DNA of 64,000 nucleotides from assembly GCA_045114775.1 (NCBI GenBank), contig JBGULC010000044.1, forward strand, positions 124,001-188,000, in the 5' to 3' direction. A model generated the notes under the pieces. The model searched no databases. It worked only from the letters and a program-made list of their open reading frames with translations, and was not told where the DNA came from. The stretch comes from UBA3792 sp045114775. Lineage in GTDB: Bacteria; Bacillota; Clostridia; Christensenellales; CAG-138. Both the position numbers and the translations under genes were made by a program. How positions within the stretch are numbered: the first letter of the stretch is position 1; each line of letters opens with the position of its first letter. Below are positions 49,685 to 57,359 of the stretch, in pieces.

Positions 49685-49721
49685 AAAAAAGCCCATGCCG
49701 CATCCCGGCATGGGCTTTTTT
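49685..49721 (-). terminator. terminator of the lipase operon
   Basis: AAAAAAGCCCATGCCG, short turn, CGGCATGGGCTTTTTT. On the minus strand it follows the lipase stop by 6 bases; the arms have T-runs in both directions. Confidence 0.9.
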
Positions 49722-49726
49722 CCGTT

Positions 49727-50548
49727 TCAGAATCCTCTGTTTTTGAGATCGTGAACGAGTTCGATGTAGAAATCGGTAATGTCGCGGACGCCGCTGCCCG
49801 TTTTGCTCGAAAAAGCAGAGCGGCGGAAGTCGATCTCGTCGAGGTGCGAGATCCCGCGTCGTGTGCTGCCGGAGATCTTGATGCAGCGCTCGCCCCATGC
49901 CGCGGACTCAACGGAGACGAGGCCGTCGTTCGGCCCCTCGATGCGGTTCAGCACAAAGCACGCCGTGGAGAGATTGATATCGGATAGCGGTCTCTTCATC
50001 ACCCCCGCGACGCTTTGGTAAAAGACGCCGGGCACGTCCGGGTTTTCCTCGTTGAACCGCTCCATGTGCGAAACGGCAAACTCCTCGCAGACGCGCCGGA
50101 AATCGGGCTTTCTGTCCCCGACGAGACGGATCCAGTTATTGACTGCAAACGCTGCGATCGAGAAGAACACACGCGGGGCGCGCAGAAACTTCGTAAACGT
50201 CTCGGACCCGCGGTGCGGCGTGCCGATCGTAGTGACGCTCGCGATCCTATCCCCGTATCCGAGCGAGGACGCCGCCATGCGCGCCTCAAGCCCGCCTTTG
50301 CTGTGCGCAAGAATATTGACCTTCTCCGAGCCGGTTTCCGCAAGGATCGCGTCGATCCGTTCGCACAGCGCGTGCGCGTTCGTTTCGGTGCTTGCCCAGC
50401 AGTCCTGCTCGCCGAAGAAGACCGTCGCCCCGTGCCCGCGCAGCACGTTCGGGATCCTTCCCCAGTAAACGGGAATCTTCAGATCCCGAAAGCCCGCGCC
50501 GTGCACCAGCAGCAGCGGATATTTCGTTTTGCAGACGGTATGCTCCAC
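49727..50548 (-). CDS. lipase/PGAP1-like alpha/beta hydrolase
   Basis: This 273-residue enzyme is of the triacylglycerol lipase / PGAP1 type. It has PLLLVHGAGFRD (oxyanion), the nucleophile elbow ILAHSKGGLEAR (Ser), TTIGTPHRGSET, the acid in GPNDGLVSVES and a late His in GISHLDEID. There is no signal peptide, suggesting a cytoplasmic enzyme. It would hydrolyse acylglycerols or similar esters. It starts 5 bases after the lipoprotein gene's stop, so the two are co-transcribed. Confidence 0.9.
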   Translation of the reverse strand: MEHTVCKTKYPLLLVHGAGFRDLKIPVYWGRIPNVLRGHGATVFFGEQDCWASTETNAHALCERIDAILAETGSEKVNILAHSKGGLEARMAASSLGYGDRIASVTTIGTPHRGSETFTKFLRAPRVFFSIAAFAVNNWIRLVGDRKPDFRRVCEEFAVSHMERFNEENPDVPGVFYQSVAGVMKRPLSDINLSTACFVLNRIEGPNDGLVSVESAAWGERCIKISGSTRRGISHLDEIDFRRSAFSSKTGSGVRDITDFYIELVHDLKNRGF

Positions 50549-50553
50549 TTTCG

Positions 50554-51570
50554 TTATTCGAGATAATCTTCGGATGCGAAGCTCTTCAGAATCGTACGGA
50601 TCTCGGAAAATGCCTCCGTGCCGTTTTGGGGCATCTTTTCCGAGCTTACGCGGTAATCCTTGCCGACCGCATGGAACCGGCAGACATACAGCATGCCTTC
50701 AAGCGTATCTGTATCCTCCATGTCGTTCCATTCGTCCATCTTCGCGCCGTAGATCACATCCAAAAGATCCGTAAGCACGCTCTGCGGAACGCGGTAGCGC
50801 GTTTCCGTACCGTCCTTCCCGTATTCGATCAGCAGCAGCTTTTCGTTCTGATCGTCATAGAGCACAAGTTCGTAGCTGCTTTCGCTGTCCGGATCCCCGG
50901 TCGCGACGACGGTCTCGTAATAATCCACCATCATGATCGGCTCCCCGTCAACGATGGAGATGTTGTCGGAATCGATCTGCACCGTGACGTCCTCCGTCGG
51001 CATTTCAAACTGATAATACAGATAACTGCCGTCCGGTCCGTCGACCTGCTCCGCGTTTTTTCCGTTGACGCGCACGGAGGTCACCACGTCGAAGATCAGA
51101 CCGAGCTTGACCGTTACCGTGTCAAACGGAGTCGCTCTGTAAACCGGATCGACCAGGCGGAACGTATCGCCCTCGTACGTGATGGAGAACTGCCGCACCA
51201 TATCGCTGCCGGAGATCGAATAGCTTACCTCGACGTCGTGCGCAGGCATAATAAAGGAATAGAGCAGATAGAGATTGTCGTCGCTGACGCGCGGGGACAG
51301 CCGCTCGCCGTCCGCGATCACCACCGGCGACGCATCCATAACGATATACGTTTTCAAAACGACCTCGTCGCCCGCGGCGTAGCGTTCCCTGAGGTCGATG
51401 AACGCCCCCGCCTTCTCTCCAGCATCGACGCGATAGGTCGGCGTCTCATCGGGGCCGTCCGGAAGGTTCTCTTCTCCGTCCTCTGACTTCGTTATGCAGC
51501 CGAATGTTGTCAGCATCGCGAGCAAAAGGATTGCGGCGACGATCCGATACAGCTTTTGTTTTGTATGCAT
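50554..51570 (-). CDS. probable lipoprotein, function unknown
   Basis: This 338-residue exported protein has a signal peptide with a probable lipobox (TTFGC, Cys about residue 25), followed by an acidic linker and repeating beta-rich segments (YSFIMPAHDVEVSYSI and YQFEMPTEDVTVQIDS are related about 90 residues apart), suggesting two Ig-like or FIVAR-type repeats with the phrase F-x-MP-x-x-DV. The C-terminal 120 residues form a distinct alpha/beta domain. No known function. Two genes follow in the order lipoprotein then lipase. Confidence 0.75.
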   Translation of the reverse strand: MHTKQKLYRIVAAILLLAMLTTFGCITKSEDGEENLPDGPDETPTYRVDAGEKAGAFIDLRERYAAGDEVVLKTYIVMDASPVVIADGERLSPRVSDDNLYLLYSFIMPAHDVEVSYSISGSDMVRQFSITYEGDTFRLVDPVYRATPFDTVTVKLGLIFDVVTSVRVNGKNAEQVDGPDGSYLYYQFEMPTEDVTVQIDSDNISIVDGEPIMMVDYYETVVATGDPDSESSYELVLYDDQNEKLLLIEYGKDGTETRYRVPQSVLTDLLDVIYGAKMDEWNDMEDTDTLEGMLYVCRFHAVGKDYRVSSEKMPQNGTEAFSEIRTILKSFASEDYLE

Positions 51571-51597
51571 GATTTGATCCTTCCTCCGGATGTACGA

Positions 51598-52044
51598 TTA
51601 CAGCTCCGACAGTTTTTCGAGCGATTCCGGATTCTTCTTGGGCTCTTTGAGATGCACGATCGCTGCGTCCGGGAGGATGGCTCCGATCTGTTTTTCCGCT
51701 TTGGGCGCTTCTCCGCTGCCCGAGTACAGGATGATCTTGACCTTCTTATTCTTCAGATCTGTTTCCGCAAGCACGGTGTTGATCGGACAGCTTAATCTTC
51801 CGTTCCATACAGGCGAGCCGATCGCGATCTCGTCAAAGGCGGATACGTCCGTGTCGTAGTCCATAAGCGGCTCGCGGTATTTCCGGCCCGCGTTGAACCC
51901 GCCGGCAAGAACCTGCAGGAAGAACTTCTTCGGCGGTTTATTCTTCGGAATGACCTTGCGGATCTCGAATCCCCGCTCTTTCAGCTTGTCTGCAACGGCG
52001 TCGCCGTTTCCCGAAAGACTGTAATAAATGAAAAGCCTGCGCAT
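51598..52044 (-). CDS. flavodoxin family protein
   Basis: This 148-residue protein has a flavodoxin-like fold: the FMN phosphate loop YYSLSGNGDAVAD, the isoalloxazine-region IAIGSPVWNGRLSCP and the third loop ILYSGSGEAPKAEKQ. It would carry electrons or act as a small NAD(P)H-dependent flavoprotein. The ATG at 52044 is chosen over an in-frame TTG at 52047, given GGGGGAT upstream. It lies 27 bases before the lipoprotein start on the same strand. Confidence 0.9.
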   Translation of the reverse strand: MRRLFIYYSLSGNGDAVADKLKERGFEIRKVIPKNKPPKKFFLQVLAGGFNAGRKYREPLMDYDTDVSAFDEIAIGSPVWNGRLSCPINTVLAETDLKNKKVKIILYSGSGEAPKAEKQIGAILPDAAIVHLKEPKKNPESLEKLSEL

Positions 52045-52126
52045 CAAATGATCCCCCTTCTTTTTATGCCAACAGTATAGCAGAAAAGCAGTCTCCCCGC
52101 AAGTATCCCTGTCGTTCGATCCGAGA

Positions 52127-52155
52127 TTGACAAAACCCGAGCATCAAGCTATAAT
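52127..52155 (+). promoter_or_regulatory. consensus promoter of the first YwaF-like gene
   Basis: TTGACA (52127-52132), 17-base spacer, TATAAT (52150-52155): both boxes perfect. Confidence 0.9.
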
Positions 52156-52176
52156 CAAGCTTAAATTAGCGAAAGG

Positions 52177-52196
52177 TGTGTTCCGAACCGAACACA
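52177..52196 (+). promoter_or_regulatory. inverted repeat in the leader of the first YwaF-like gene
   Basis: TGTGTTC (52177-52183), CGAACC, GAACACA (52190-52196). It lies about 15 bases after the expected transcription start and 10 bases before the ATG; it could be an operator or a leader hairpin. Confidence 0.45.
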
Positions 52197-52206
52197 TGTG
52201 ATCTGT

Positions 52207-53025
52207 ATGAACGAATTCCTGCATTTTCTGGACGCGCAAATGGAGCAGCCCGTTTCCTACGGCTGGTTCCATCTGACCGCGGCCGCACTGGTGCTTCTGA
52301 TTGCCGTTCTGCTCTGTTGGCGCGCAAAAGACGTGAAGGACAAGAGTTTCCGATCGATCGTCTTTCTCTTCTGGCTCGTACTGGTCCTCTTCGAGACCTA
52401 TAAGCAGATCAATTTCTCCTTTAACTACAACGACGGAGATCCGTACTGGGATTATCAGTGGTACGCGTTTCCGTTTCAGATGTGCTCCTCGCCTCTCTAC
52501 GTGCTGCCATTCGTATTCCTCTCGAAGGAAGGCAGCCCGGTGCGTCTGTCGACCGTTGCGTATTCGGCGACCTACGTGCTGTTTGCCGGGATCGCCGTTA
52601 TGATCTATCCGAACGACGTATTCATCGGCACGATCGGCATCAACATCCAGACGATGGTCTGGCACGGCAGCCAGGTCATCCTCGGCTGCTACTTCCTCGC
52701 ACGGTATCGTAAGCAATTGAAATTGAACTTCTTTGCTACCGGCATTGTGACGTTCGTGCTCATGGTCGGCGTCGCGATGGCGCTCAACATGATCGTTCCG
52801 AACTTCACCGACGAGACGTTCAACATGTTCTATATCTCGCCGCTGTTCCCCTCCACGCTGCCCGTGCTGAGCATGTTCTGGGGAAAGATGCCCTGGGTCG
52901 TATTCTTTGCGCTGTATCTGGTCGGCTACACGCTTGCGGCTTTTATCGTGTATACCGTTGCGAAGGGCGTCTGCGCGATCGGCAGCGACGCAAGGCAGCC
53001 AAAACGGAAAAAAGCGGCCGCGTAA
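52207..53025 (+). CDS. YwaF/TIGR02206 (TMEM164-like) integral membrane protein, putative acyltransferase
   Basis: This 272-residue protein has seven or so membrane segments and the YwaF/TIGR02206 pattern: PVSYGWFHLTAAALVL, FETYKQINF, then FPFQMCSSPLYVLPF with Cys93 and MVWHGSQVI with His153. The related eukaryotic TMEM164 is reported as a Cys/His membrane acyltransferase acting on phospholipids (established elsewhere; transfer to this protein is inference). The ATG at 52207 is used; an in-frame GTG at 52198 is possible. Neither has a clear ribosome-binding site. It is convergent with a second member. Confidence 0.8.
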   Translation: MNEFLHFLDAQMEQPVSYGWFHLTAAALVLLIAVLLCWRAKDVKDKSFRSIVFLFWLVLVLFETYKQINFSFNYNDGDPYWDYQWYAFPFQMCSSPLYVLPFVFLSKEGSPVRLSTVAYSATYVLFAGIAVMIYPNDVFIGTIGINIQTMVWHGSQVILGCYFLARYRKQLKLNFFATGIVTFVLMVGVAMALNMIVPNFTDETFNMFYISPLFPSTLPVLSMFWGKMPWVVFFALYLVGYTLAAFIVYTVAKGVCAIGSDARQPKRKKAAA

Positions 53026-53046
53026 CGACCGCTTCATGATCTTTTT

Positions 53047-53853
53047 TCAAGCGTTCCGCTCATTTGCGGGACGCTTTCCTGTTTTTTGGATCAGCATGCG
53101 GATCATGTAGTACACCGCATAGAAGATCGCCATCCAGACATAGAACATACCGACTACAATGATCGGATACAGGATCTTGTTTCCGTTCACGAGATTGTAG
53201 AAAATCTGATAAGGCGTACCGTCGTCACGGATCAGGAACATATAGTTATACGGAATCAGCACGTCTGCGATATATGCCGCAGCGGAGAAAACAAGCAGGA
53301 TCAGAGCCGTGATCCGGACGTTCTTCTTTTTCATGCTCATCATGCCGGACACGCCGATGTAGAGCGATGAAAATCCGGAAATGCAGTGCGTTACGGCGGA
53401 TACGACATTATCCCAGCAGAGCACAGGATAGGCGCCGTAATTCTGCGCCGCGCCGACCGTACCGAACACGCCGAGAAGAAGCCCGAATATAAACGTGAAA
53501 TCAATCGACGCTTCCCGGATCCTCCCCTTTCCGAACGCCGCGATCGGAAGCGTAAACAGCGTAATGCTGCAGGTGAACAACGGCAGTACGAGCAGCAGGT
53601 TGTGGGGCTCCTTGATCCCCGCAATGACGATCTTCACGATCTCAAACGAGTCGATCAGGATCGCCGCAGCAACGATCACGCGATTTTTCACCTTTTCGGA
53701 CTTATGCCGGTTTCTGAGCCCGAGGATGATCGCAAGCGCGATCATCACGCAGATCATCGACCCGACAAACGTCAGATGCTGCCACGAATACGCGCCTTCG
53801 GCAGGTCTCTTGTACCCGCCGAAGCCGAAGAACTCTCTCAATGCTTCTCCCAT
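53047..53853 (-). CDS. second YwaF/TMEM164-like integral membrane protein
   Basis: This 268-residue protein shares the topology and motif order of the gene at 52207: YSWQHLTFVGSMICV near the N-terminus, LPLFTCSITLFTLPI with Cys95 and SAVTHCISGF with His156. The Cys-His spacing is 61 residues here and 60 in the other copy. It is the last gene of an operon with the PI-PLC-like and EEP-family genes (gaps of 26 bases each), suggesting a lipid-remodelling role. A plus-strand terminator lies inside its 3' end. Confidence 0.8.
   Translation of the reverse strand: MGEALREFFGFGGYKRPAEGAYSWQHLTFVGSMICVMIALAIILGLRNRHKSEKVKNRVIVAAAILIDSFEIVKIVIAGIKEPHNLLLVLPLFTCSITLFTLPIAAFGKGRIREASIDFTFIFGLLLGVFGTVGAAQNYGAYPVLCWDNVVSAVTHCISGFSSLYIGVSGMMSMKKKNVRITALILLVFSAAAYIADVLIPYNYMFLIRDDGTPYQIFYNLVNGNKILYPIIVVGMFYVWMAIFYAVYYMIRMLIQKTGKRPANERNA
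53049..53076 (+). terminator. terminator of the first YwaF-like gene, inside the 3' end of the second
   Basis: AAGCGTTCCGC, loop TCATTT, GCGGGACGCTT, then TCCTGTTTTTT on the plus strand. The stem covers the last codons of the convergent minus-strand gene; the minus side has no T-run. Confidence 0.75.
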
Positions 53854-53879
53854 AATGTCCTCCGAAAAATCCTGCCTTG

Positions 53880-54962
53880 TTATTGCAGGATAAACCGCAT
53901 TTCGACCGGATTGTGGTCGGAATATGCAAATCCGGTGTCGATGACGTTCGCGTACGTCACCTGCACGTTGTCGGTCACCAGGAAGCCGTCGATCGTCAGC
54001 GTGTACTGACCCTCATGATACGGACCGTCGGCGTTGCGGCTGCTCGGGATCGGATCCGCTTCGTCGATCGGCGCGATCAGCGTGATGTTCCGTCCCTCGA
54101 ACATGCTGTCGGGGATCGGCTGCGCCCAGGTGTATTCAACATCCGCCTTGCCGAAATACTTTGACGAATCGCCGAGCAGATCCTTGTTGAAATCGCCGCC
54201 CGCGATGCAGTGGTTGCCCTTTTCATATTCGGACTGCATATCGGTCAGCAGGATCTCAAGCTGCTCGTATGCGATCTTGCCGTCGGACGTATACGCGGAC
54301 AGATGCAGGTTATAGAGCACCAGCTCGCCGACGTCCGCAAGCGGAATACGATGCTTGCTGTAGCAGCGGTCGAGGTCGAGGAACTTGGAAAACCCGGTTT
54401 CGACCGGCACTTCCCTTCGTTCCGCCGCGGTGATGAGCGCTTTCGAGAACGTCATCAGTCCCGAGCGCGCTTTGCCGAACGGCTGCGTGACCGGATAGAG
54501 AAGGAACGGCGAATCGTAGTTCTGCGCAAAGGTATAGGCGTATCCCGTCAGCGTGTCTGTGAGGTACGGACGTTCGTCGACATGATAGCTGCGCGTCGAA
54601 TCGATATCGATCTCCTGAATGAGATACAGATCGGCGTTCGTCTGTTTCAAAGCGGATGCGATATTGCGCATATTCTTATCGAGCCGTTCCATCGACCAGG
54701 CCCATGCGTTGTCGCCGCCGTCCATGAAGAAGCCGAAGTCGATCTCATACGCGCCGAAACCGATATTATAGGAAACGGCCTTATACTCCGTTCCCTTCTC
54801 AAGCGCGCCGGACGCCGTTCCCTCGGAGGTCAGCGTCTGATCGCCGATGCGGTGATAGCTGATCAGCACATAGGCGACGTAGCCCGCAAAGAGCAGGATC
54901 AGGGCGAGCAGAACGATCCCGATGATCTTCAACGCCTTTTTAAGCGGTTTTTTCGTTTTCAC
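53880..54962 (-). CDS. membrane-anchored endonuclease/exonuclease/phosphatase family protein
   Basis: This 360-residue protein has an N-terminal membrane anchor (about residues 10-35) and an extracytoplasmic EEP domain: AVSYNIGFGAYEID at the start, LYLIQEIDIDS (metal-binding Glu), CIAGGDFNKDLLGD and the C-terminal FAYSDHNPVEMRFI. EEP enzymes outside the cell include neutral sphingomyelinases and other phosphodiesterases. Translation starts at GTG 54962 after AAAGGAG. Next to a PI-PLC-like gene, a phospholipid or glycolipid head-group substrate is likely (inference). Confidence 0.88.
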   Translation of the reverse strand: MKTKKPLKKALKIIGIVLLALILLFAGYVAYVLISYHRIGDQTLTSEGTASGALEKGTEYKAVSYNIGFGAYEIDFGFFMDGGDNAWAWSMERLDKNMRNIASALKQTNADLYLIQEIDIDSTRSYHVDERPYLTDTLTGYAYTFAQNYDSPFLLYPVTQPFGKARSGLMTFSKALITAAERREVPVETGFSKFLDLDRCYSKHRIPLADVGELVLYNLHLSAYTSDGKIAYEQLEILLTDMQSEYEKGNHCIAGGDFNKDLLGDSSKYFGKADVEYTWAQPIPDSMFEGRNITLIAPIDEADPIPSSRNADGPYHEGQYTLTIDGFLVTDNVQVTYANVIDTGFAYSDHNPVEMRFILQ

Positions 54963-54988
54963 TGCGGTTTCTCTCCTTTAATATTCGA

Positions 54989-56011
54989 TCAGTTGCCGAA
55001 GTTTGCTTCATAGATACGCGCCGCGATCGCAGGCGAGCCGAAATCCACGACGATCCAGCCGTTCAGAGTATCTTCCGAAGACAGCAGTGCAGCGTTCAGC
55101 TCCTTTGCGTAGGCAAACGGATGTCCGTAAGACGCCGTTCCCGAGGTGGACAGAAAATGGATCGAAAGAGAACGTCGGTTCGTTTTGCCGTTTTTAAGGC
55201 CCTCCCGGAACGCGTTCAGCTTGTCCGACGGCGCATACTTATAGCGATCCTGCACAAAGAGGGTATACCAGTTCTCTTCATGTACGGCGATGTTTTTCGA
55301 TACGTCGTCGTTCTTGTCCTGCTTGTCCCAGTAGCACTTGATCCCGAGGGTCGGGTCCGGCTCCGAAGGCGTCTCATAGTGCCGCAGAAGCACGATCTTT
55401 CCGCGCGCTTCGCCGACGGTCGGGATGCGGTCCGTCAGCAGCCACGCGTCCGGATTCTTTGCAATGTATCCGTTCAGCGCTGCTTCAAACTCCTCCGGCG
55501 TTTCGCTGCCGTGCTCATGCTTGACGGCAAAGACGATCGTCTCGGTCGAATGCGCCGCAAGGAACGCATAGCAGTCGGTAAGCACATCGTCGAGATACAG
55601 CGGAGCCGCCCAAGGCCAGCCGTCCGTCGTACAATTGCAGAAGCCGTGCATCAGCTTCATCCGGTCCGGCGCGCCGCTGCTGCCTTTCACCGTTGCGAGA
55701 CGGATATCGAGATAGCGGAAGCCTGCTTCAAGCTGTTCGGCAACGGTCAACGCCTGACATTTCGTGATAAACGCAAGCTGTACGCTCTTTGTTGCGCTGT
55801 CATGGGTGCCCGGCAGCACGACCTCGGAAAGCGGTTTTTCGTCCGGAAGCTTCGCCATCCAGTCCGCCGATCCGGCAACAGCCGTGCGGTCGACGTCTTC
55901 CAGCGCCGGAACGATATACATCAGCACGCCGAACGTCAGCGCAATGAGCAGCGGCAGGATCCAAAGAATATGCAGCAGCCGTTTTGCCTTACCCGTTTTC
56001 TTCTTTTCCAT
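54989..56011 (-). CDS. phosphatidylinositol-specific phospholipase C X-domain protein, membrane-anchored
   Basis: This 340-residue protein has a membrane anchor (about 13-35) and a bacterial PI-PLC catalytic barrel: first His in VVLPGTHDSATKS, FRYLDIRLA, second His in KLMHGFCNCT, KHEHGSETPEE and the late IVVDFGSPAIAARIYE. Bacterial enzymes of this type cleave phosphatidylinositol or glycosyl-PI to diacylglycerol and a cyclic phosphate without metal. It heads a three-gene minus-strand operon with the EEP and YwaF-like genes. Substrate identity is inferred. Confidence 0.9.
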   Translation of the reverse strand: MEKKKTGKAKRLLHILWILPLLIALTFGVLMYIVPALEDVDRTAVAGSADWMAKLPDEKPLSEVVLPGTHDSATKSVQLAFITKCQALTVAEQLEAGFRYLDIRLATVKGSSGAPDRMKLMHGFCNCTTDGWPWAAPLYLDDVLTDCYAFLAAHSTETIVFAVKHEHGSETPEEFEAALNGYIAKNPDAWLLTDRIPTVGEARGKIVLLRHYETPSEPDPTLGIKCYWDKQDKNDDVSKNIAVHEENWYTLFVQDRYKYAPSDKLNAFREGLKNGKTNRRSLSIHFLSTSGTASYGHPFAYAKELNAALLSSEDTLNGWIVVDFGSPAIAARIYEANFGN

Positions 56012-56054
56012 GCGGAACGTCCTCCGTTAAACATATTTTCAGCAATTATAGAGA

Positions 56055-56083
56055 ATAATACCATATATACTTACCGCCTGCAA
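56055..56083 (-). promoter_or_regulatory. promoter of the PI-PLC operon
   Basis: On the minus strand TTGCAG (56083-56078), 17-base spacer, TATTAT (56060-56055). A second possible -10, TATAAT, lies at 56050-56045 with a weak -35. Confidence 0.65.
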
Positions 56084-56194
56084 GCAAAATCTGTCGATAC
56101 GCCTTCTTTCCCCGCGCAAAATCGGATGAATCGCATCCTGCTTTGCCCTTCGTTTCTTTTCCGAAAAAACCGTCGCCCTTTTTTCTCTGATTTC

Positions 56195-56223
56195 TTGCAT
56201 CGTACGATCCTCTATGATATAAT
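56195..56223 (+). promoter_or_regulatory. promoter of the ruvCAB operon
   Basis: TTGCAT (56195-56200), 17-base spacer, TATAAT (56218-56223). Confidence 0.85.
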
Positions 56224-56252
56224 AAAATGAAAATTTATTGGGAGGACTGGCG

Positions 56253-56750
56253 TTGCGGATTTTGGGAATCGACCCGGGCTATGCGATCATGGGCTACGGC
56301 GTCGTCGAAAAGAATGGCCAAGCGGTCAAGCCGATCGACTTCGGCGTTGTGGAAACGGACAAATCGCTTCCGTTTCCGGATCGGCTCGAAAAGCTGTATC
56401 TCGGCACGCGGCAGCTCTGCGAGCTTTATCATCCCGACATGGCGGCGTTTGAGGAGCTGTTCTTCTACCACAACATCACCACGGCGATCGCGGTGGGTTC
56501 CGGTCGCGGCGTATCCATCCTCGGCGTGCAGCAGTGCGGGATCCCGATGTATGAATTCACGCCGATGGAGATCAAGCAATCCGTCTGCGGCAACGGACAT
56601 GCCGACAAAAAGCAGGTCCAGCAGATGATCCGCGTGCTTCTGGGGCTCAAGACCGAACCGAAGCCGGACGACGCCGCCGACGCGCTTGCAGCGGCGCTGT
56701 GTCTCGCGTTCCACGCGGGACCCGCACAGGAAGAATACCGGATCAAATAG
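56253..56750 (+). CDS. ruvC: Holliday junction resolvase RuvC
   Basis: This 165-residue nuclease cleaves Holliday junctions together with RuvAB. The acidic residues are in RILGIDPGYAIMGYG, FEELFFYHNITTAIAVG and PDDAADALAAALC, and the junction-reading loop YEFTPMEIKQSVCGNG is present. Translation is taken from TTG 56253 because GGGAGG lies just before it and the family begins MRILGIDPG; an earlier in-frame TTG at 56238 precedes the ribosome-binding site. It lies 9 bases before ruvA. Confidence 0.96.
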   Translation: MRILGIDPGYAIMGYGVVEKNGQAVKPIDFGVVETDKSLPFPDRLEKLYLGTRQLCELYHPDMAAFEELFFYHNITTAIAVGSGRGVSILGVQQCGIPMYEFTPMEIKQSVCGNGHADKKQVQQMIRVLLGLKTEPKPDDAADALAAALCLAFHAGPAQEEYRIK

Positions 56751-56759
56751 GAGTAAACG

Positions 56760-57356
56760 ATGTACGCATATATCAAAGGAACCGTGGACGAAACGGGCGC
56801 GGACCGCGCCGTGATCGAAGCAGCGGGCGTAGGCTACGAGCTGTTCTGCAGCACAATGACGCTGAAAACGCTTGTCGTCGGAAGTGAAGCGAAGCTGTAC
56901 ACGCATCTGCATCTTGCCGAAGGCGTGCAGGCGCTTTACGGCTTTGCGGATACCGAGGAACGCGATATGTTCCGAAAGCTTCTGAATGTTTCGCGCATCG
57001 GTCCGAAGGTCGCGCTGTCCGTGCTTTCGGCGATGACTCCCTCGGATGTGCGCGCCGCGATCGTCACCGACAACCCCACGGCGTTCGACCGGGTCGTCGG
57101 CATGGGACGGAAGACAGCACAGCGCGTGATTCTGGAGCTCGGCGAGTCGATCCGTCAGGAAAGCGTCGGCATGGCGCCGCCAAAGGCCGCGGAAGCCAAG
57201 CCTTCCCTGCCGAGCTTGCAGAGCGAAGCGGTCGCCGCGCTGACCTCGCTCGGCTACGACGGTCTGACCGCCTCCCGCGCGGTCGCAAAAATCAAGGAAG
57301 CGGACACGGTCGAAGAGCTTATCACCAAGGCGCTGAAGAGCATGGCAAAGGGGTAA
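56760..57356 (+). CDS. ruvA: Holliday junction branch migration protein RuvA
   Basis: This 198-residue protein has the N-terminal OB-fold (MYAYIKGTVDETGADRAVIE), tandem helix-hairpin-helix motifs (LLNVSRIGPKVALSVLSAM and VVGMGRKTAQRVILEL) and the C-terminal domain III that contacts RuvB (AVAALTSLGYDGLTASRAV). It forms tetramers on four-way junctions and loads the RuvB motor. It lies 3 bases before ruvB. Confidence 0.97.
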   Translation: MYAYIKGTVDETGADRAVIEAAGVGYELFCSTMTLKTLVVGSEAKLYTHLHLAEGVQALYGFADTEERDMFRKLLNVSRIGPKVALSVLSAMTPSDVRAAIVTDNPTAFDRVVGMGRKTAQRVILELGESIRQESVGMAPPKAAEAKPSLPSLQSEAVAALTSLGYDGLTASRAVAKIKEADTVEELITKALKSMAKG

Positions 57357-57359
57357 CGT

